A DNA stretch of 64,000 nt from VXPQ01 sp965117025 (lineage in GTDB: Bacteria; Bacteroidota; Rhodothermia; Rhodothermales; VXPQ01): positions 248,001 through 312,000 of the forward strand of contig OZ220746.1 in NCBI GenBank assembly GCA_965117025.1. The letters are read 5' to 3'. The notes beneath the pieces are model-generated. The model did no database searches. It saw nothing but the letters and a program-made list of their open reading frames with translations, and was not told where the DNA came from. This document shows, in pieces, positions 52,606-64,000 of this stretch. The position numbers and the translations under genes were made by a program. The stretch's first letter is position 1; each line of letters begins with the position of its first letter.

Positions 52606-54516
52606 CTATTTCAGCAGCACCATGCGCCGGGTCAGCATGTGCGTTTCCGTTTCGAGCGCGTAAATATACACGCCGCTGGGCCATCCGGAGGCATCCAGTC
52701 GAACTTCATGCCCGCCCGCCGGGCGCAGACCGTCCACAGGCATAGCTATCTGCTGCCCCAGCAGGTTGTGCACCGATAGCCGCACGTGCGCGGAAACCGG
52801 CTGCACCCATGAAATCGAAGTGACCGGATTGAACGGGTTCGGATAGTTCTGCGCCAAACTCACGACCGATGGGAGTTCCACCGGATCGTCTGTAGACACA
52901 GCATCCGGATCGGCAAGAAACCGGGCCCGAATGGGAAATGCCTGATCACGCAGAGACTGGCCCGCCACCTCCAGGCCGGCAAGGCGGTACCATCGAGTGT
53001 CTGAATTTATCGTCCTGTACAGGTACGCTATGTCATCCGGCACGCCGCTTTTTCGCCGGGATGCTGTGATAGCAAGATAATTCTCGTCGGTTCCCTTGTT
53101 GGCAAGGCCTATAAAAATACGATCCGGCAATGCCGAAAGAACCTCCTCATCTGTCGAAAGGTCGATGCTCAAAAATGAATAGGTGTGATCGGAACGAATG
53201 TGCGATGCATCGGCCGCCTCATCCACATCCATACTGTACAGCTCGTCGCCCGGCAAGCCGTCCCCGTCCACATTCCATACCTTGAGCGTAAAATCGCGGG
53301 GAGCACCGGCAGGAACGGCACTGTTGTTGAACTGGTTGTCGTACATCGGCGCTACGGAAACAGAGGTCAGACGCGACCCGGAGGGCACCTCGTATCGCTG
53401 GGCCATAATATCCTCGGCATTTCCAAAAAGATATATTTCATTCTCGTTTCGTCCAGTATCGTAGGACAAGATAGTCTCCTCGGATTCAGTCCCTGAAGAG
53501 GAAAGAAACCGGGGGCGGATGGGAAAGACCTGATCGCGCAGAGACTGGCCTTGACCGGTTCTGAGATTCGCCAGAGCATACCATCTCGTGTCCGACTGAA
53601 TGGTCTCATACGAATACGCAGCATCATCCGGCGCGGTATCTGCTCGACGGGCTGTTGCGAAAACAAGATAATTCCGGTCGGTTCCCTTGTCGGTAAGACC
53701 GACGAAAATGCGATTCGGAAGCGTCGCAAGAGACTCTTCGTCCCCCGGAAAGTCAACTTGCAGAAACGAATACTCCAAATCGCGATTAATGTGTGATGCG
53801 TCGGCCGCCTCATCCACATCCATACTGTAGAGCTCGTCACCCGGCAAACCGTCCCCGTCCACATTCCATACCTTGAGCGTAAAATCGCGGGGAGCACCGG
53901 CAGGAACGGTGCTGTTGGTGAACTGGTTGTCATATACCGGCGCTACCAGGACGGAGGTCAGACGCCCCCCTGAGGGCACTTCGTATCGCTGGGCCATGAT
54001 ATTGCCCGCTGCCCCCACAAAGAATATCCTGTCCTGATTTTGACCGGTATCGTAGACCACAGTAGTCTCTTCGGATCCGGGAAGCACTGCAGAATCGTCC
54101 CCTACTTCTTGCAGAAACCAGCTCCCGTCCGATTGGCCCTTCGCCAATAAATTGTAAAACAGGCCATTGACGGTGGCGCTAATAGATAGTGTGCCTCCAG
54201 GACCCACTCGGGAAAAAAGAAAGGCCGCCTGCCCGGATGCGTTGACTGCGAATTCAGAACTGGTGCCGGGATACGTGCATTGTTCTCCCGGGTGTACCGT
54301 TTGACCTGCCTGGCAGTCCGCTACACCAATGGCATACACCCCCTTGAGCGCCGATAGCACATGGGTTTCTTCAATGACGGGCTGTTGTTGTATGGCTTTA
54401 AGCCCGTCGCTCAGGTGCAGGGAAGATTGGGTTTGTGCAAACGCCCCGGGGCTTAGCGCTACGCCCGAAACGATCACGATGAGAAAGATGGGAAAGAGAA
54501 ATGTATTGCATTTCAT
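52606..54516 (-). CDS. Secreted protein with internal duplication and T9SS C-terminal domain
   Basis: A 636-residue exported protein: signal peptide MKCNTFLFPIFLIVIVSGVA to about residue 27, then a short N-terminal region and two tandem copies of a roughly 190-residue beta domain (about 149-340 and 344-535). Both copies share IMAQRYEVPSG, RLTSV, VPAGAPRDFTLKVWNVDGDG, LPGDELYSMDVDEAADASHI and SLRDQ.FPIR.RFL. The C-terminal 85 residues (LAQNYPNPFNPVTSISWVQP ... SGVYIYALETE ... MVLLK) are the FlgD-like/type A sorting domain of type IX secretion. The function of the repeated domain is unknown; the protein is expected at the cell surface. Confidence 0.85.
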   Translation of the reverse strand: MKCNTFLFPIFLIVIVSGVALSPGAFAQTQSSLHLSDGLKAIQQQPVIEETHVLSALKGVYAIGVADCQAGQTVHPGEQCTYPGTSSEFAVNASGQAAFLFSRVGPGGTLSISATVNGLFYNLLAKGQSDGSWFLQEVGDDSAVLPGSEETTVVYDTGQNQDRIFFVGAAGNIMAQRYEVPSGGRLTSVLVAPVYDNQFTNSTVPAGAPRDFTLKVWNVDGDGLPGDELYSMDVDEAADASHINRDLEYSFLQVDFPGDEESLATLPNRIFVGLTDKGTDRNYLVFATARRADTAPDDAAYSYETIQSDTRWYALANLRTGQGQSLRDQVFPIRPRFLSSSGTESEETILSYDTGRNENEIYLFGNAEDIMAQRYEVPSGSRLTSVSVAPMYDNQFNNSAVPAGAPRDFTLKVWNVDGDGLPGDELYSMDVDEAADASHIRSDHTYSFLSIDLSTDEEVLSALPDRIFIGLANKGTDENYLAITASRRKSGVPDDIAYLYRTINSDTRWYRLAGLEVAGQSLRDQAFPIRARFLADPDAVSTDDPVELPSVVSLAQNYPNPFNPVTSISWVQPVSAHVRLSVHNLLGQQIAMPVDGLRPAGGHEVRLDASGWPSGVYIYALETETHMLTRRMVLLK

Positions 54517-54846
54517 GGGCGTGGCTGTGCTACCGTGATTGAATCGGGGCGAATTTGTCCATCAAACAAAGGGGGGTACATACAAAAGCAACTCCCGGCC
54601 CCTCTTCAGGTTCGCTCGCAACTCTCTTGCTTCAGGCGTATCGGACATGCGGATCGATCACCCCTCCTGTGCATATTGCTGGATGTGAGCAAGCATTGGT
54701 TCTACGTGTGCGTCTCGGCATGGGTCTCCTCTGCTTGATTGCGTCGGAACAAGGTCGCAGCATTACCCCTTAAATTCCGCCGAAACCTGTCCAATCGAAC
54801 CGAACCACCTCTTACGTCCCTTCAACCACAATACTTTCCATAATCC
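54517..54846. other. Intergenic region with IS3-type remnant
   Basis: About 330 bases between two divergent genes. The left part should hold the promoter of the secreted-protein gene. The right part is an IS3-end remnant (54685-54811). No gene is recognised. Confidence 0.5.
54685..54811 (-). mobile_element. IS3-family terminal remnant, second copy
   Basis: Aligns with 25540-25667. They share CATGGGTCT.CTC, CGGAACAAGGTCGCA.CATTA, then CCGCCGAAA.CTGTCCAATC and CCGAAC.ACCTCT. It represents one end of the same element (inverted repeat plus leader of OrfA); the transposase is gone. Confidence 0.75.
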
Positions 54847-56208
54847 ATGCAGTCTCTTAACAAGTTTGACGCAGTTGCTTCTCGGCGTCAATTCCTCCGC
54901 ACATCCGGTGCATTTGCACTGGGTTTTTCCGGACTACACGCATTTATAGGCTGTAATCCTTCATCCACACCGTTGAAGGAGAGGTTCGGGCCGTTGGTAC
55001 GGGATCCCGCTGGAATCATGGATTTACCTTCGGGATTCAGCTATAAGATTATTTCTCGGGTGGGTGACCCAATGAATGATGGTTTTTATGTACCTGGTGC
55101 AGCAGATGGCATGGCTGCTTTCGAAGGGCCCTCCGGATACACGGTTGTCGTACGAAATCATGAGGTAAACTCCGGGGCCGCTCCTGCTATGGGAGCCTTT
55201 GGTCCAGACAATGCATTGTTGAGCAAGTTGGATCCCAATCTCCTTTATGATGCGGGTACGGACGGAAATCCCGCACTGGGAGGAACCACAACATTCGTGT
55301 ACGATACCGCAAGACAAGAACTGGTTTCACAGTATCTGAGCCTCGCGGGCACACTGCGCAATTGTGCAGGCGGGCCTACACCGTGGAATACCTGGATTAC
55401 GTGCGAGGAAATCACTACACGGGCAGGGGAAGACGGAGCAGCCAGGGATCACGGCTACGCTTTTCAGGTTCCGGCAAGTGCGACGCCGACGGTTGCCATC
55501 CCCGAACCACTTCGTGCAATGGGGCGGTTCAATCGCGAAGCAGTGGCTGTAGACCCGGCTACAAACATTATTTATCAAACAGAAGACACGCATGACAGTC
55601 TCATCTATCGGTTTATCCCGGACGATCCGTCGGATATCGCAGCAGGCGGTCGGCTTCAGGCACTTCGTGTCAGAGACCAGGCCAGCCTGGATACACGCAA
55701 CTGGGATGCGCAAACAGTCTCTGTCGGGACCGAACTGGAAATAGATTGGCTGGACATTGAAGATGTTGAGGCGCCGTTGGATGATCTGCGTCTCCGGGGG
55801 TTCGATCAGGGAGCGGCCAGATTTGCACGGGGAGAGGGGATGTGGTATGGCAATGATGCGGTGTATTTTGCCTGCACCAATGGAGGGAAAGCCGAGTGTG
55901 GTCAAATTTGGCGACTAATCCCCGACGGAACGCTCGAGTTGTTCATCGAGCCAAATGATCCGGGCCTTATAGAAAACGCAGATAACCTGACCGTAACGCC
56001 ATGGGGTGATCTGATCGTATGCGAAGACGGCTCAAATGAGCAGTTTCTTGTCGGAGTCACCCCCGAAGGAGAACTCTACAAGTTTGCCCGCAATGCAGTC
56101 AGCAATTCCGAGTTGGCCGGTGCAACATTCTCCCCGGACGGAACGACACTGTTTGTGAACATCCAGCACGATGGGCTAACCCTGGCCATCACGGGCAAAT
56201 GGGGCTGA
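54847..56208 (+). CDS. PhoX/DUF839 family protein, Tat-exported
   Basis: A 453-residue protein of the PhoX (DUF839) family of alkaline phosphatases, which in characterised members use Fe and Ca. The N-terminus carries a twin-arginine signal, SRRQFLRTSGAFALGFSGLH, followed by FIGC, a possible lipobox, so it is probably an exported lipoprotein. Family features: VVVRNHEVNSG near residue 100, GGTTTFVYD near 142, WNTWITCEE near 180, FNREAVAVDPATNIIYQTED near 225-244, EGMWYGNDAVYFACTNGG near 330, LTVTPWGDLIVCEDG near 380 and GATFSPDGTTLFVNIQHDG near 428-446. Phosphatase activity is likely but not certain, since many DUF839 proteins are uncharacterised. Confidence 0.88.
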   Translation: MQSLNKFDAVASRRQFLRTSGAFALGFSGLHAFIGCNPSSTPLKERFGPLVRDPAGIMDLPSGFSYKIISRVGDPMNDGFYVPGAADGMAAFEGPSGYTVVVRNHEVNSGAAPAMGAFGPDNALLSKLDPNLLYDAGTDGNPALGGTTTFVYDTARQELVSQYLSLAGTLRNCAGGPTPWNTWITCEEITTRAGEDGAARDHGYAFQVPASATPTVAIPEPLRAMGRFNREAVAVDPATNIIYQTEDTHDSLIYRFIPDDPSDIAAGGRLQALRVRDQASLDTRNWDAQTVSVGTELEIDWLDIEDVEAPLDDLRLRGFDQGAARFARGEGMWYGNDAVYFACTNGGKAECGQIWRLIPDGTLELFIEPNDPGLIENADNLTVTPWGDLIVCEDGSNEQFLVGVTPEGELYKFARNAVSNSELAGATFSPDGTTLFVNIQHDGLTLAITGKWG

Positions 56209-60441
<4,233 letters not shown>

Positions 60442-60741
60442 AAGATAGGTAAGTACCGCAACTTCACATCCGCTGTGCCAGTGTGAGAGAAGAAATGGGG
60501 GAATTCGAAAGAGTAGGACAGCCCAGGAGATTTCAGGGTTGGGTAGGTGCCTGATGCCAGAGCGGTGAGACATGTTTGCACAGGAGGAATTGCGTCCAAT
60601 TTCCGGCCTGATTGTAACAAGGTTGAGAAGAGGGGAACCGCCAATGCAGGCATCCGTAACGCCTCATCGGAAAGACAAAGGCAACGCAGCACATTGTCGT
60701 CCTTTCCTCTTGCTGAAAAATGCAAATATACGGGGGGCAAC
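60442..60741. other. Intergenic region before the small acidic protein
   Basis: About 300 bases. An in-frame extension of the downstream gene to 60547 is open but lacks coding character. It contains copy B of the dispersed repeat (60536-60573). Nothing else is recognised. Confidence 0.45.
60536..60573 (+). repeat. Dispersed repeat, copy B
   Basis: Partner of 52385-52422 (about 80% identity over 38 bases; both contain GGTTGGGTAGGTG and TGAGACAT). Both copies lie in gaps at the 3' side of a gene for a type IX-secreted protein. Confidence 0.5.
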
Positions 60742-61074
60742 ATGATCGGAACAAAAATATCGGAGCAGGACCTGGACAAGGTCAGGGACATCGTGGCCCG
60801 GGCTCTTGCAAAACGCTTCAGTCCTGAAGAATTCGTCTTCGATCCCATCATAGTCAAGCCTGATCTTGATCATGACGGAGACGAAATCCTCCGGATACAG
60901 ATTATTTTCGACGGCGATCAGGACAATCTCGACCCTGCCTGGACGGTAAGAATGTTCGAGTTCATCGATCCCGAACTGGAAAAACTCGGTATAACCGCTT
61001 ACCCGATTACCTCATTCATCGAAAAGTCCGAGTGGGAGGATCCGGCGTACGACATTCCCGATTGGGCAGAATAA
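60742..61074 (+). CDS. Small acidic protein of unknown function
   Basis: A 110-residue protein, MIGTKISEQDLDKVRDIVAR at the start, with CGGGGGG 4-10 bases before the ATG at 60742. A predicted N-terminal helix (residues 6-24) is followed by alternating strands: PIIVKPDLDHDGDEILRIQI, FDGDQDNLDPAWTVRMFEFI, then a helix and the end SEWEDPAYDIPDWAE. It is strongly acidic, with no signal peptide or membrane segment. I do not recognise a family. It is the last gene before the CRISPR array, about 110 bases away, and on the plus strand. Similar small acidic proteins are often partners of a neighbouring gene, but no partner is visible here. Confidence 0.7.
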   Translation: MIGTKISEQDLDKVRDIVARALAKRFSPEEFVFDPIIVKPDLDHDGDEILRIQIIFDGDQDNLDPAWTVRMFEFIDPELEKLGITAYPITSFIEKSEWEDPAYDIPDWAE

Positions 61075-61181
61075 GGGATAGGAAAGCAGGTCGGCGATTT
61101 TCTCCCCTGTCCCTGGGTCGAATAGTCAAATATGCTATGGATAATTCTGTACAGCTACAGATATTGGACCTATGGATCCGG

Positions 61182-64000
61182 AACGCTCCGGAAATAACGC
61201 TTGCAGGTCGGCAAATTTCGCGGCATTCGAGCTTCAATGAGGCCGGAGCGTCCATTCGGCCGAGATACCGGCAGCTTCAATGAGGCCGGAGCGTCATGAC
61301 GCTTCTGATGACGCAGGCCATGCAGCTTCAATGAGGCCGGAGCGTTAACGCTCCGGAAATACTACCTGCATTATATTCCGTTGGCGCGCCTGTACGCGCT
61401 TCAATGAGGCCGGAGCGTTAACGCTCCGGAAATGCGCTGGCGGATTCGGTCCCGACATACGCCACCACGCTTCAATGAGGCCGGAGCGTTAACGCTCCGG
61501 AAATACCTATAACCAGCGTCAACGCAAAGCAGCCCGCTATCGTGCTTCAATGAGGCCGGAGCGTTAACGCTCCGGAAATTGGAAGCCATGCGCGACATGG
61601 CGCGGAATATATGGGAGCTTCAATGAGGCCGGAGCGTTAACGCTCCGGAAATGGGGCAGTCGTCCCGCAGCGAACAGCAAAAGGAAGCGCTTCAATGAGG
61701 CCGGAGCGTTAACGCTCCGGAAATGAACCCGTGGTCGTTGTACAGGCCCACCACTATTGCGCTTCAATGAGGCCGGAGCGTTAACGCTCCGGAAATGACC
61801 TGGACTGGATAGAGGCCGCGCCAATTGATGTGCTTCAATGAGGCCGGAGCGTTAACGCTCCGGAAATTGCACAGGGACGAGATAGTTAATCTTCCCACGG
61901 GTTCGCTTCAATGAGGCCGGAGCGTTAACGCTCCGGAAATGGGGGCAGTGGCGCGATCCTTACGCCCGTCAGCGAGCTTCAATGAGGCCGGAGCGTTAAC
62001 GCTCCGGAAATGGTCATTTGGTTGACGGATAGTTGCTTCCCGACCGGCTTCAATGAGGCCGGAGCGTTAACGCTCCGGAAATACCAGGTTACGACGTTGG
62101 AGCATTGCGAGATAGACCTTAGCTTCAATGAGGCCGGAGCGTTAACGCTCCGGAAATGATTCTCTCCTGGCGGACCGTGGGCCTTGACTATGCCGCTTCA
62201 ATGAGGCCGGAGCGTTAACGCTCCGGAAATGCAGAGGCGATCGAAAAACATACCGGCCAAGTGCCCGCTTCAATGAGGCCGGAGCGTTAACGCTCCGGAA
62301 ATATTATGAAACTGTCATTTCGCACTAATTCTGCCGGGCTTCAATGAGGCCGGAGCGTTAACGCTCCGGAAATGATTGCTATTGATGATTATAAGCGAAT
62401 CTCGAGGACGGCTTCAATGAGGCCGGAGCGTTAACGCTCCGGAAATTTGCGCAAGCAGGCGCAGATGCCGGATATTACGGTGCTTCAATGAGGCCGGAGC
62501 GTTAACGCTCCGGAAATGGGGCGTTTTTCCTTAACGATACGGGCAATGTCGAAGCTTCAATGAGGCCGGAGCGTTAACGCTCCGGAAATCTCTTGGGGAC
62601 TCGTACGGCTCCCCGCCTCCCGGAACGCTTCAATGAGGCCGGAGCGTTAACGCTCCGGAAATATACCCTCCCGACGTGACGCGCACGGCGCATCCGTCGC
62701 TTCAATGAGGCCGGAGCGTTAACGCTCCGGAAATTGTGTTACGCGAGACGTACGGGGCCAGGGGCGCGATGCTTCAATGAGGCCGGAGCGTTAACGCTCC
62801 GGAAATTACGAAAGCCTGACCCAAGACAAAAAGGATCGCGTTATCGCTTCAATGAGGCCGGAGCGTTAACGCTCCGGAAATGTCAACCGGCAGCGTATCC
62901 ACCGCCCGCCCGAAAGTGCTTCAATGAGGCCGGAGCGTTAACGCTCCGGAAATGCCAGATGTCCGGGTACGTTGTCATGCTTCGTCAGATGCTTCAATGA
63001 GGCCGGAGCGTTAACGCTCCGGAAATTCTTCCATCAGATAATCTTACCTCTCCATTAGCATCTGCTTCAATGAGGCCGGAGCGTTAACGCTCCGGAAATG
63101 AGTCGCTGTCCGGAGAGTGCGATATGGTCGCACTGCTTCAATGAGGCCGGAGCGTTAACGCTCCGGAAATGCAGGGGTCGAGAGATCCGTGGGGGCGGTC
63201 TCCGAGGGCTTCAATGAGGCCGGAGCGTTAACGCTCCGGAAATGCCACGGACAAGCTGGCCGTGGCCATCGATAACGCGCTTCAATGAGGCCGGAGCGTT
63301 AACGCTCCGGAAATGAAAGACCCGCACCTTTCCCCTCGGCCTGCAGATAGCGCTTCAATGAGGCCGGAGCGTTAACGCTCCGGAAATGGTATAGCCTCCG
63401 CGGCCTCCATCAAGCTGGCGCTTCAATGAGGCCGGAGCGTTAACGCTCCGGAAATGTGGGGGATGGGCAGCCCGGTCCTCCCGGCGCCCGAGGGCTTCAA
63501 TGAGGCCGGAGCGTTAACGCTCCGGAAATACGGCGGGTCCCAGGAGCACCTGGAACGAGTCGGCGCTTCAATGAGGCCGGAGCGTTAACGCTCCGGAAAT
63601 GCCCGGCACCTTTTTCTCCGGGCACCCCTTCCACCGCTTCAATGAGGCCGGAGCGTTAACGCTCCGGAAATGAATACGTTCGTGAGCAAGTCCACACGAA
63701 CGGCATCGGCTTCAATGAGGCCGGAGCGTTAACGCTCCGGAAATAAAGGGCGCGGCTGAGTGCGGGATCGGGAGTGCTGCGCTTCAATGAGGCCGGAGCG
63801 TTAACGCTCCGGAAATGGCCAATCGATTAAGCAGAGGGCCGGGAGGGATTCCGGGCTTCAATGAGGCCGGAGCGTTAACGCTCCGGAAATGTATCCATCC
63901 GAGAACGATGTCGAGCTGCACCTTGGCTTCAATGAGGCCGGAGCGTTAACGCTCCGGAAATGTGATAGATAAGGTCCGGTCAATCAGCATCAAACTCGCT
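61182..64000 (-). CRISPR. CRISPR array, 37 full 36-base repeats, continues past window
   Basis: Thirty-seven full 36-base repeats, identical by eye, run from 61325-61360 to 63926-63961 and are separated by unique spacers of mostly 35-39 bases. The last three bases of the window begin another repeat. The repeat core CCGGAGCGTTAACGCTCCGG is a perfect 20-base palindrome. At the left end are two half-length repeats (61231-61251, 61274-61294) with short spacers of 22 and 30 bases, and a 14-base repeat fragment (61182-61195). Read on the minus strand, the repeat ends CCTCATTGAAGC, giving an 8-base ATTGAAGC handle like those of many type I and III crRNAs. Degenerate repeats usually mark the leader-distal end. 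Both clues put the leader to the right, outside the window. No cas genes are in view, so the type is undetermined. Confidence 0.97.

Noticed and set aside
62734..63000. 88-aa frame within the CRISPR array (and 61401-61824 frames on the other strand)
   Set aside because: They are repeat translations (FNEAGALTLRK or FRSVNAPASLKR units), not proteins.
61182..64000. CRISPR transcription on the plus strand
   Set aside because: The plus-strand repeat end GGAAAT could serve as a handle, but the degenerate repeats at the left end and the ATTGAAGC handle both favour the minus strand.

Overview
The window reads as a chromosomal segment of a G+C-rich bacterium of the Bacteroidota/Rhodothermota type. 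Two secreted proteins end in the NYPNPFNP-type C-terminal domain used by type IX secretion. The segment also carries a planctomycete-type cytochrome/DUF1501 pair, a PhoX-like Tat lipoprotein, and a recA-cinA-pyrE-pgsA housekeeping block. A host-associated (for example sponge) origin is a possibility raised only by the PKS type; it is not shown by the sequence.

Layout. 1-4.2 kb: serC (cut by the window edge), DUF1015, a DUF4153-like membrane protein and DUF2461, all on the minus strand. 4.4 kb: initiator tRNA-Met with terminator. 4.7-10.5 kb: ammonium transporter, then the DUF1549/DUF1553 cytochrome and DUF1501 pair. 10.5-41.3 kb: a large accessory block built around two giant, paralogous type I PKSs (3456 and 3436 aa) placed head to head. 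Each has a convergent alpha/beta hydrolase at its 3' side. The block also has a discrete ACP, a 4'-phosphopantetheinyl transferase, and three NCS2-like permeases with a C-terminal RsbW-like extension. The centre of the inverted duplication (25.1-26.0 kb) holds a degraded copy of the recA 3' end and an IS3-family fossil; a second fossil (IS1595/ISXO2-like) lies at 37.5 kb. 41.5-45.2 kb: recA, cinA, pyrE, pgsA. 45.4-52.4 kb: dnaK (interrupted by a one-base frameshift), a Sua5-type tRNA-modification enzyme, a TMEM220-like protein, a sugar isomerase-like TIM barrel, a SpoIID-like protein and TatD. 52.6-60.4 kb: exported proteins, one with a (GT)19 tract abutting its start codon. 60.7 kb: a small acidic protein of unknown function. 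61.2 kb to the window end: a CRISPR array with 37 full repeats and a degenerate left end. No cas gene is in view.

How the PKS block may work. Each PKS has one complete, fully reducing, C-methylating module (KS-AT-DH-MT-psiKR-ER-KR-ACP) followed by a KS and an AT remnant that has lost its catalytic serine and an internal subdomain. Each protein stops just after the post-AT linker, with no second ACP. The discrete ACP could complete this half-module, the transferase would activate the carrier proteins, and the hydrolases could release product. The architecture resembles animal-FAS-like PKSs reported from sponge-symbiont metagenomes (the 'sup' group), proposed to make methyl-branched fatty acids. 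The paired, inverted arrangement and the shared dead C-terminal AT are the most unusual features of the window.
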